Below are positions 1-5,014 of a stretch of 5,014 nt of DNA, piece after piece (position 1 is the first letter of the stretch; every line of letters starts with the position of its first letter). The position numbers were made by a program, and so were the translations under genes. The notes beneath the pieces are model-generated. The model was not told the origin of the DNA. It ran no database searches and saw nothing but the letters and a program-made list of their open reading frames with translations. The DNA lies in assembly GCA_003161495.1 (NCBI GenBank), contig PMOP01000304.1, forward strand, positions 1 through 5,014. The letters run 5' to 3'. The DNA comes from Acidobacteriota bacterium. GTDB taxonomy: Bacteria; Acidobacteriota; Terriglobia; Acidiferrales; UBA7541.

Positions 1-30
1 TCAAGGATTTGCGTGCAGATCCGGCACGGT

Positions 31-70
31 GCGGGAAGTGCGATCGAGGCAAGCGCCTCGCACATCCCGC
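31..70. repeat. Long imperfect inverted repeat (hairpin)
   Basis: The arms at 31-42 and 59-70 are reverse complements at 11 of 12 positions (gcgggaagtgcg against gcgggatgtgcg). Inside them, cgaggc (45-50) and gcctcg (55-60) form a second perfect 6-bp stem around the loop aagc. Folded as RNA, the best reading is a 6-bp base stem, one A-A mismatch, 3 bp, a four-base bulge (cgat), then the 6-bp apical stem. No T-run follows on either strand, so a simple intrinsic terminator is unlikely. It may be a dispersed palindromic repeat or part of a structured RNA; the role is unknown. Confidence 0.55.
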
Positions 71-140
71 GAAGATGGGACCGAACGGAATCGGCGACAC
101 GGGACACGGTGCGCCAAGCCTACGCCCGCGGGAGCCTCAG

Positions 141-180
141 GGAAAGAGAAAAATGATAAAGTTGGCACGATTCGTGCCAA
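141..180 (-). terminator. Probable intrinsic terminator of the DksA-like gene
   Basis: ttggcacg (162-169) and cgtgccaa (173-180) form a perfect 8-bp stem with a three-base loop. Read on the minus strand, the hairpin is followed at once by a T-rich tract (complement of about 141-161, CTTTATCATTTTTCTCTTT), as in a rho-independent terminator. It lies about 75 bases past the stop codon of the leftward DksA-like gene. The tract is T-rich rather than a pure T-run, so efficiency is uncertain. The same bases also resemble a sigma54 -24/-12 site, which is treated as a separate observation. Confidence 0.55.
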
Positions 181-255
181 TCCGCCGAAGCAGGGAATGC
201 CTAAAGGTAATATAGCGGTCCGGGAATTCAGGGTCACGTTGAGGCGAATCTCTTT

Positions 256-609
256 TTAGAGCAGGCCTTGTTCGTGTTTTTCCGCGCAAGTTACGCAATA
301 GCGCGCCCAGGGAACGGCTTCGAGGCGCTTTTGCTGAAGCTCCTCTTCGCACTCGATGCAGGTGCCGTACGTATTCGCCTTGATGCGTTTCAGCGCACCG
401 TCGATCAACGCCAGCATGGAACGATCCGTATTGGTTTGTCCGAACAAGAATTCCTTGGTATAGGAGTTCGCGGCCTTGTCGGCAAGATCCACCGTCGGAT
501 CGTCGTCCGCGGTCCGGCCTTCTTCCTCGGTCCGGGCAATGGTCTTGATCAATTCCTCCCGCCGGGTCTGCAATTTTTTCTTGTAATAATCCAGACGCTT
601 CTTATCCAT
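256..609 (-). CDS. DksA/TraR family C4-type zinc-finger protein
   Basis: This 117-residue cytosolic protein belongs to the DksA/TraR family, whose members enter the RNA polymerase secondary channel and, in studied cases, work with ppGpp to adjust transcription initiation. An N-terminal charged helical region (about residues 1-30) leads to an acidic stretch and the motif D41-L-A-D44-K-A46, which matches the DxxDxA motif at the coiled-coil tip of DksA. A second helix (about 50-78) precedes the zinc finger, with C84-x2-C87 and C105-x2-C108 as ligands. It is shorter than E. coli DksA (151 residues), mainly at the N-terminus. The ATG start follows a G-rich GTGGGG stretch with 7 bases between the GGGG and the ATG, and a strong sigma70-like promoter lies about 45-75 bases upstream. 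It diverges from the histidine kinase gene. Family assignment is firm; whether it acts like DksA itself is inferred from the tip motif. Confidence 0.93.
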   Translation of the reverse strand: MDKKRLDYYKKKLQTRREELIKTIARTEEEGRTADDDPTVDLADKAANSYTKEFLFGQTNTDRSMLALIDGALKRIKANTYGTCIECEEELQQKRLEAVPWARYCVTCAEKHEQGLL

Positions 610-625
610 AGTCGGGCCCCACTAT

Positions 626-656
626 TCACCCAATTGCCGATGTTACAAACGGGTGA
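626..656. promoter_or_regulatory. Inverted repeat overlapping promoter and leader
   Basis: tcaccc (626-631) and gggtga (651-656) are perfect 6-bp inverted arms separated by 19 bases. One arm touches the -10 element of the leftward promoter and the other lies in the expected leader, so it could be an operator or a leader stem-loop of the DksA-like gene. Short arms like these can occur by chance, so the call is tentative. Confidence 0.25.
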
Positions 657-684
657 TTGTAGGCCCGCTCTTCGTAACTGTCAA
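656..684 (-). promoter_or_regulatory. Sigma70-type promoter of the DksA-like gene
   Basis: On the minus strand there is a perfect -35 TTGACA (complement of 679-684), a 17-bp spacer, and a -10 TACAAT (complement of 656-661), which matches TATAAT at five of six positions. Transcription would start near 648-650, giving a leader of about 40 bases before the ATG at 609. The near-consensus match at ideal spacing, and the position just upstream of the gene, point to strong housekeeping expression. Confidence 0.75.
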
Positions 685-892
685 GGAAGGGTCAGCATTG
701 GCATAGGAAAGGATCATTGTATCCCCCTGTTGCCGGCGAATCACGGGGACGAGACGCACGACAGGGAACTGGATTTAAGTCTGGCGCATGGATGCCTCAT
801 TGGACAACGGGCTGCGGAGCGCTTGCCGCGGGAAATAATGAGTGTAATAGTGTAAAAGAACTCGTCTCGCGTTGGTCTGGAGGCAGCGAGCA

Positions 893-912
893 GGCCATTT
901 TTGGGAATGGCC
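893..912. repeat. Perfect 7-bp hairpin upstream of the kinase
   Basis: ggccatt (893-899) and aatggcc (906-912) form a perfect 7-bp stem with a six-base loop. No T-run follows on either strand, so it does not look like a terminator. It sits about 110 bases upstream of the kinase start and could be a regulator binding site or a leader stem. Confidence 0.4.
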
Positions 913-940
913 GTTGTCTCTACGATTCATCCCCCTTCCT

Positions 941-969
941 TTGACGTGAAGCCCCCTTCTGAATTAGTT
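941..969 (+). promoter_or_regulatory. Weak promoter candidate for the kinase gene
   Basis: A TTGACG hexamer (five of six to the -35 consensus) at 941-946 is followed after 17 bases by ttagtt, which matches the -10 consensus poorly. Position is plausible, about 50 bases before the kinase start, but the -10 makes this a low-confidence call. Confidence 0.2.
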
Positions 970-1022
970 CGCGTCTGACTTCGTCGTGTGTGTTGGCAAG
1001 GATCTGAATGTGAAATCGCTTG

Positions 1023-4000
1023 ATGGAGAGCCTGTCCGGTAGAATGTCTAAACGACTTCACCTTTGGAAAGCAGCGGCTGCGGGATTAGCCGGAATGCTG
1101 TTCACCACTGCTTACGAAGCAACCAAACAGTTTATTTTTCGCAATATCACGATTTGGGAGTCACACGGCATTACCATCCTTTTCTGTGGCTTGCTGGTTT
1201 TCTTTTTGACCGCCGTGTTTCTCCGGCGCGAGGCGACCAAGCTGACGGCCTCCATCGCCCTTTCCGATTCCCTGATGGAAAGCTTGCCGGGAGTAGTCTG
1301 CATCTTCAATGCTTCTGGCAACATTCGGCGATGGAACGATAATTTTCTGGGCTATTCCGCCGCCGAAATGTTGCAGGCGGGGATTATGGCCACCGTCGCT
1401 CCAGAAAGCCTGATCCCCGTGCAAGAGACAATGAAGAATGCCTTTGAAAATGGCGCGGGCGAGACGGAAGCATGGCTGTTCGCAAAAAGCGGAGCAAAAA
1501 TTCCCTGCTACCTGACAGGCGCGCGCATCGTATTCGAGAACGAGCCGGCCGTTTTGGGAGTGGCTATAGATATCAGCAAACGAAAACAGGCGGAGGAGCA
1601 CATCCGGCTTCAGTCCGCGGCGTTGGAATCCGCGGCCAATGCGATTGTCATCACCGACGCGCGCGGCAACATTCAATGGGTGAATCCCGCATTTTCCAGA
1701 CTTACTGGTTATTCGCTTGCAGAAGCGACCGGACAAAACCCGCGTATTTTGAAATCCGGCAAGCAGGATGCGGCCTTCTACCAGAATCTCTGGAAAACGA
1801 TTCTGGAAGGAAAAGTCTGGGCCGGGGGAATCATCAATCGCAAGAAGAGCGGACAGTTTTACACCGAGGAGATGACGATTTCCCCGGTGCGTTCGGCGAC
1901 CGGGGAGATCACCAACTTTGTCGCCGTGAAACAAGATGTGACGGAACGCGAGCGCTTGAATTCCGCGCTGCGGCAAAGCCAGCAGCAATTTCAGGAATTG
2001 GCGGAAAATATTCCCGAGGTCTTTTATGTCATGGCGCTCGATCCGGTGCGCGTGACATACATCAGCCCAGCGTACGAGGAAATTTGGGGAAGGTCCGGCC
2101 AGGCGCTCTACAAAAATCCCACGGCATGGCTGGAGGCTATTCACCAGGACGATCAGGAGCGGGTCAAAATAATTTTTAAGAATTTACTGCACGGGAATGC
2201 GATGGACACGGAGTTTCGCGTGGTGCGGCCGGATCGAACCATTCGCTACGTGCACGCGCGAGTCTTCCCGGTGTTGAACGCGGAAGGGAAAGCGCACCGA
2301 TTCGTTGGCTTATCCCAGGACATTACGAAAAGCAAACATATCGAAATGGCGCAGCGCGAAAGCGAAGAGCAGGTACGTCTTCTGCTCGAATCTACGGCGG
2401 AAGCCATCTACGGCATAAACCTGGAGGGCGACTGCACATTTTGCAACACCACTTGCGTGCGCATGCTTGGGTATGACAGTCCCGCGGATCTCCTTGGGAA
2501 AAACATGCACGCGATCATGCACCACTCCCACGCTGACGGAACGCCTTACCCGGTCGAAGAGTGCCAAATCTATCGGGCATTTTGGAAAGGCGCTGGATCG
2601 CACGTCGACACGGAAGTCCTATGGCGCAAGGATGGCAGTTCTTTCCCCGCGGAGTATTGGTCCTACCCGATCCGGCGAGAGGGAAAAGCGATAGGATCCG
2701 TGACAACCTTTCTGGACATCACGGATCGCAAGAGAGCGGAAGCCGAATTGCTCCATGCCAAGGAAGCCGCTGAGGTCGCCAATCGTTCCAAGAGCGAATT
2801 TCTGGCCAACATGAGCCACGAAATCCGCACGCCCATGAACGGCATCATCGGAATGACCGACCTGACGCTGGAAACGGAGCTGACTGCTGAGCAGGCCGAA
2901 TACCTCCACATGGTCAAAGGATCGGCCGACGCCCTTCTGACCCTGCTGAACGACATTCTGGATTTTTCCAAAATGGAAGCGGGCAAGCTGGAAATGGATT
3001 CCCTGAACTTCGACCTGAGAAAAAGCTTGGGCGAAGTGGTCAAGATGCTGGCTCTGAAGGCTCAGCAAAAAGGTCTCGAGTTCATCTTTGACGTGTCTCC
3101 CGAAGTGCCTGCAAGCGTCGTCGGCGACCCGGCGCGGGTTCGCCAAATCCTCATTAATCTGGTCGGAAACGCGATCAAGTTCACCAAGAAAGGCGAAATC
3201 GAAGTCGGCGTGCGGGTCGAAAGCCAGAGCGAAGAGGAAGGATCCATCCTGCGTTTCAGCGTCAGGGATGAAGGGATCGGAATCCCCCAGGAAATTCAAG
3301 AAAAAATATTCGATGCTTTTTCCCAGGCGGATACTTCCACCACACGCACTTATGGTGGCACCGGCCTGGGCCTAACAATCTCGCGCCAACTCGTGGGTTT
3401 GATGGGTGGGAAGCTCTGGGTTGAGAGCAAGCCCGGCAAGGGTTCGACATTCTACTTCACGATTCAGGTGGACGAAGCTGTCGCGCCGCCGCATGTGGAA
3501 ACGCACGATGTGAAGCAGCTTGTCGACGTCCCCATTCTGATCGTGGACGATAACGCAACGAATCGCCGGATTCTGGAGGATTCGGTCAGGCGGTGGGAAA
3601 TGAGGCCTACCATTGTGGAAAGCGGCGCGGCGGCAATCCGAGCCCTTCAACAAGCGCACGCAGCCGGCGCTCCGCTTCCCCTGATTCTGACCGATTGTCA
3701 CATGCCTGAAATGGATGGGTTCAGCCTGATCGAAAAAATTCGAGAGGATTCGGCGCTCTCCGCTGCCAGGATCGTGATTCTCACTTCGGGCGGCAGGCGC
3801 GGGGATGCCGCCCGGTGCAAGAAACTTGGTGTTGCCGCGTACTTGAGCAAGCCGTTTGACCGATTGGAATTGCGCGATGTTTTGCTTCGTGTTCTTGCGG
3901 GAGATTCCGCCCCAGCAGGAAAAAGAGAATTGGTGACTCGATACACCGCTCTGGAGCAACAGCGCACGCTTTCGTTTCTTGTCGCCGAAGATGACCGCGT

Positions 4001-4400
4001 CAATCAAAGGCTCATTACAAAGCTCCTCGAGAAGAGAGGACACAGCGTCGTGTTGGTCGAGAATGGGAAAGACGCAGTGGAGGCAGCGGAGAAACAGCGG
4101 TTCGACATCATCCTGATGGATGGGCAGATGCCGGGCATGGACGGATTTGAAGCGACGAAACGCATCCGCCAAACAGAAAAAACAACCGGCGCTCATATCC
4201 CCATCATCGCCCTGACGGCCCTCGCTATGAAAGGCGACGAAGAGCGTTGCCTGGCTTCCGGCATGGACGGATACGTGACCAAGCCCATCAAGCTGGAAGA
4301 ACTTTTCGCCGTCATGGAAAAGCTGCTCCCATCAACTAACAGCGGCGCGCAAGATTCAGATCTGCAATCGAAACAAATCGACCAGCCCGTACATAAGTGA
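1023..4400 (+). CDS. Membrane-anchored hybrid sensor histidine kinase, 4 PAS + 2 REC
   Basis: This protein of about 1125 residues should sense a signal, autophosphorylate a histidine using ATP, and pass the phosphate to its own receivers. Order (numbering from the ATG at 1023): two membrane helices (about 15-31 and 49-67) joined by a short loop containing ITIWESH; PAS1 about 81-189; PAS2 about 197-311; PAS3 about 323-439; PAS4 about 452-571, three of these ending in a DIT/DVT-type motif and PAS1 in DIS; HisKA with the H-box SHEIRTPMNG (H599); HATPase_c about 702-818 with N-box N716, G1 box DEGIGI (D749) and G2 box GGTGLGL (778-784); REC1 about 839-955 (D842, D843, phospho-acceptor D891, T921, K943); REC2 about 985-1103 (E989, D990, D1033, T1065, K1087). 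No HPt domain follows. The start is uncertain: TTG at 1020, ATG at 1023 and ATG at 1044 are in frame, none with a good ribosome binding site, and an in-frame TGA at 1011 limits extension. All catalytic residues are intact; the signal and downstream partner are unknown. Confidence 0.95.
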   Translation: MESLSGRMSKRLHLWKAAAAGLAGMLFTTAYEATKQFIFRNITIWESHGITILFCGLLVFFLTAVFLRREATKLTASIALSDSLMESLPGVVCIFNASGNIRRWNDNFLGYSAAEMLQAGIMATVAPESLIPVQETMKNAFENGAGETEAWLFAKSGAKIPCYLTGARIVFENEPAVLGVAIDISKRKQAEEHIRLQSAALESAANAIVITDARGNIQWVNPAFSRLTGYSLAEATGQNPRILKSGKQDAAFYQNLWKTILEGKVWAGGIINRKKSGQFYTEEMTISPVRSATGEITNFVAVKQDVTERERLNSALRQSQQQFQELAENIPEVFYVMALDPVRVTYISPAYEEIWGRSGQALYKNPTAWLEAIHQDDQERVKIIFKNLLHGNAMDTEFRVVRPDRTIRYVHARVFPVLNAEGKAHRFVGLSQDITKSKHIEMAQRESEEQVRLLLESTAEAIYGINLEGDCTFCNTTCVRMLGYDSPADLLGKNMHAIMHHSHADGTPYPVEECQIYRAFWKGAGSHVDTEVLWRKDGSSFPAEYWSYPIRREGKAIGSVTTFLDITDRKRAEAELLHAKEAAEVANRSKSEFLANMSHEIRTPMNGIIGMTDLTLETELTAEQAEYLHMVKGSADALLTLLNDILDFSKMEAGKLEMDSLNFDLRKSLGEVVKMLALKAQQKGLEFIFDVSPEVPASVVGDPARVRQILINLVGNAIKFTKKGEIEVGVRVESQSEEEGSILRFSVRDEGIGIPQEIQEKIFDAFSQADTSTTRTYGGTGLGLTISRQLVGLMGGKLWVESKPGKGSTFYFTIQVDEAVAPPHVETHDVKQLVDVPILIVDDNATNRRILEDSVRRWEMRPTIVESGAAAIRALQQAHAAGAPLPLILTDCHMPEMDGFSLIEKIREDSALSAARIVILTSGGRRGDAARCKKLGVAAYLSKPFDRLELRDVLLRVLAGDSAPAGKRELVTRYTALEQQRTLSFLVAEDDRVNQRLITKLLEKRGHSVVLVENGKDAVEAAEKQRFDIILMDGQMPGMDGFEATKRIRQTEKTTGAHIPIIALTALAMKGDEERCLASGMDGYVTKPIKLEELFAVMEKLLPSTNSGAQDSDLQSKQIDQPVHK

Positions 4401-4441
4401 CGGCGAAAATGTAAGGAAGGCGTGGGAAATACGGCACGGCA

Positions 4442-4464
4442 GATCAGCGCGCGTAAGCGCGATC
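4442..4464. other. GNRA-type hairpin in the convergent gap
   Basis: cgcgc (4448-4452), gtaa, gcgcg (4457-4461) make a 5-bp GC stem closed by a GNRA-type tetraloop, with gat/atc (4442-4444 and 4462-4464) able to extend it past a three-base bulge. It lies between the 3' ends of the convergent kinase and dehydrogenase genes, where a shared terminator would be expected. No T-run follows on either strand, so termination here is only a possibility. Confidence 0.3.
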
Positions 4465-4513
4465 CCCAAAATGCCAATTCGCGAACTGTCATGTCGTCCA
4501 GCCAGAAATCGGT

Positions 4514-5014
4514 TTACTCAGATTTAAGAGAAGCCATATCGATGGAAAAGCGGTACTTCACATCGGACTTGAGCAGTCTCTCGTACGCTTCGTTGACCTT
4601 CTGGATGGGGATGACTTCCACGTCGGAAGTAATGTTGTGCTGCCCACAGAAGTCGAGCATTTCCTGGGTCTCGGCAATACCGCCGATGGGAGAGCCGGAG
4701 AGACTGCGCCGTCTCATGATCAGACTAAATACGGAGACAGCAAGGGGTTTCTCCGGCGCGCCGACCATCGTGATGTTGCCGTCGCGCCGCAACAGATTGA
4801 TGAAAGCGTTGATGTCGTGATTGGCGGCCACGGCGTCGAGGATGAAATCGAAGCTGCCGGCGTGTTTTTGCATTTCGTTCGCATCGCGTGAAATCACGAC
4901 CTGATCGGCGCCGAGGCGGAGAGCGTCTTCCTTTTTGTTAGGGGAAGTCGTGAAGACCACCACGTTGGCTCCGAGCGCGTGAGCAAACTTCACGGCCATG
5001 TGGCCCAGGCCGCC
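4514..5014 (-). CDS. YahK/CAD-type NADPH-dependent alcohol dehydrogenase, 3' part
   Basis: This is the C-terminal 166 residues of a zinc-dependent medium-chain alcohol dehydrogenase, cut by the right window edge; family members are about 350 residues. Such enzymes reduce aldehydes to alcohols with NADPH in the cytosol (E. coli YahK, plant cinnamyl alcohol dehydrogenase). The visible part starts inside the Rossmann glycine motif (GGLGHMAVK). A TTSPNKK stretch follows the second beta strand, as in the NADPH-preferring branch where Ser and Lys contact the 2'-phosphate. Further family signatures are FDFILDAVAA, LLRRDG, GSPIGGIAETQEMLDFC, and the C-terminal NEAYERLLKSDVKYRFSID. The catalytic and structural zinc ligands lie in the missing N-terminal half, so activity cannot be judged from here. 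It converges on the kinase gene with a 113-base gap, so it is not co-transcribed with it. The true substrate is unknown. Confidence 0.92.
   Translation of the reverse strand, partial: GGLGHMAVKFAHALGANVVVFTTSPNKKEDALRLGADQVVISRDANEMQKHAGSFDFILDAVAANHDINAFINLLRRDGNITMVGAPEKPLAVSVFSLIMRRRSLSGSPIGGIAETQEMLDFCGQHNITSDVEVIPIQKVNEAYERLLKSDVKYRFSIDMASLKSE

Larger units (their letters stand above)
1..255. other. Gene-free, palindrome-rich segment
   Basis: I see no convincing gene here. The open frames on both strands are short, lack a clear ribosome binding site, and translate to Arg/Pro/Ser-rich sequence with no recognisable domain. The segment is dense in small symmetries: a long imperfect inverted repeat (31-70), a tandem 7-mer gacacgg (96-102 and 103-109), a cacggtgcg motif occurring twice (25-33 and 105-113), an 8-bp palindrome cccgcggg (125-132), and a perfect hairpin (162-180). 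This texture suits an intergenic repeat or structured RNA next to the 3' end of the leftward DksA-like gene. Its identity is unknown, and the left edge may cut into a larger element. Confidence 0.5.
685..1019. other. Divergent intergenic region upstream of the kinase gene
   Basis: No supportable gene was found in this 335-base stretch. Short plus-strand frames exist but have no domain-like content. The notable element is a perfect hairpin at 893-912. The best promoter candidate for the rightward kinase is a TTGACG -35 at 941-946 with a poor -10 (ttagtt, 964-969) at 17-bp spacing; an alternative is TTGCCG at 823-828 with taatag at 845-850. Neither is convincing, so the kinase may rely on a weak or non-sigma70 promoter. 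Confidence 0.4.

Noticed and set aside
1..237. Minus-strand open frame of 78 residues running off the left edge
   Set aside because: The translation is Arg/Pro/Ser-rich with no domain, the ATG has no clear ribosome binding site, and the frame runs through the terminator-like hairpin and the inverted repeat, so it is more likely non-coding.
268..855. Plus-strand open frame of 195 residues
   Set aside because: Most of it is antisense to the well-supported DksA-like gene, whose zinc-finger motifs show which frame is real; the rest crosses that gene's promoter.
717..944. Plus-strand open frame of 75 residues between the two genes
   Set aside because: No recognisable domain, no good ribosome binding site, and a composition typical of chance open frames.
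1161..2144. Long minus-strand open frame opposite the kinase (327 residues)
   Set aside because: It is antisense to PAS-coding sequence whose motifs are clear on the plus strand; long antisense frames are common in GC-rich genes.
1569..2730. Repeated DIS/DVT/DIT-type motifs as a possible DNA repeat
   Set aside because: They are the usual C-terminal motifs of successive PAS domains; the DNA sequences differ, so this is protein-level domain repetition and not a nucleotide repeat.
3372..4196. Minus-strand open frame of 274 residues opposite the receivers
   Set aside because: It is a shadow of REC-coding sequence with all receiver motifs on the plus strand; its translation shows no family features.
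1..5014. CRISPR array, tRNA, rRNA, insertion sequence, or phage or defence genes
   Set aside because: No regularly spaced repeats, tRNA-like cloverleaf, rRNA-like sequence, transposase motif or terminal inverted repeat pair was seen on either strand.

Overview
This window is an ordinary chromosomal stretch from a moderately GC-rich free-living bacterium. The style of the hybrid kinase (many PAS domains, a short two-helix N-terminal membrane module with an 'ITIWESH' loop), the short DksA/TraR-type protein and the YahK-like reductase look most like Acidobacteriota or a similar soil lineage. That assignment is a judgement from protein style, not a phylogenetic result.

Layout: (1) 1-255 holds no convincing gene. 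It is rich in palindromes: a long imperfect inverted repeat at 31-70 and a perfect 8-bp hairpin at 162-180 that fits an intrinsic terminator for the leftward gene. (2) 256-609, minus strand, encodes a 117-residue DksA/TraR-family zinc-finger protein that keeps both the C4 zinc site and the DxxDxA coiled-coil-tip motif. (3) 610-1019 is the divergent intergenic region. It carries a near-consensus sigma70 promoter for the DksA-like gene (TTGACA, 17 bp, TACAAT on the minus strand), a small inverted repeat overlapping that promoter, and a perfect 7-bp hairpin at 893-912; only a weak promoter candidate was found for the rightward gene. (4) 1023-4400, plus strand, encodes a hybrid sensor histidine kinase of about 1125 residues: two membrane helices, four PAS domains, HisKA, HATPase_c and two receiver domains. 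All phosphorelay residues are present and there is no HPt domain. (5) 4401-4513 is a short convergent gap with one GNRA-type hairpin. (6) 4514-5014, minus strand, is the C-terminal part of a YahK/CAD-type NADPH-dependent zinc alcohol dehydrogenase (aldehyde reductase), cut by the window edge.

The three genes do not form an operon: the first two diverge and the last two converge. The kinase has no response regulator or HPt partner beside it here, so it is an orphan within this window and its output is unknown. Nothing in the window amounts to a clear new biological system. The items most worth a second look are the palindrome-rich segment at 1-180, the Cys/His cluster in the fourth PAS domain, and the double-receiver, HPt-less layout of the kinase.
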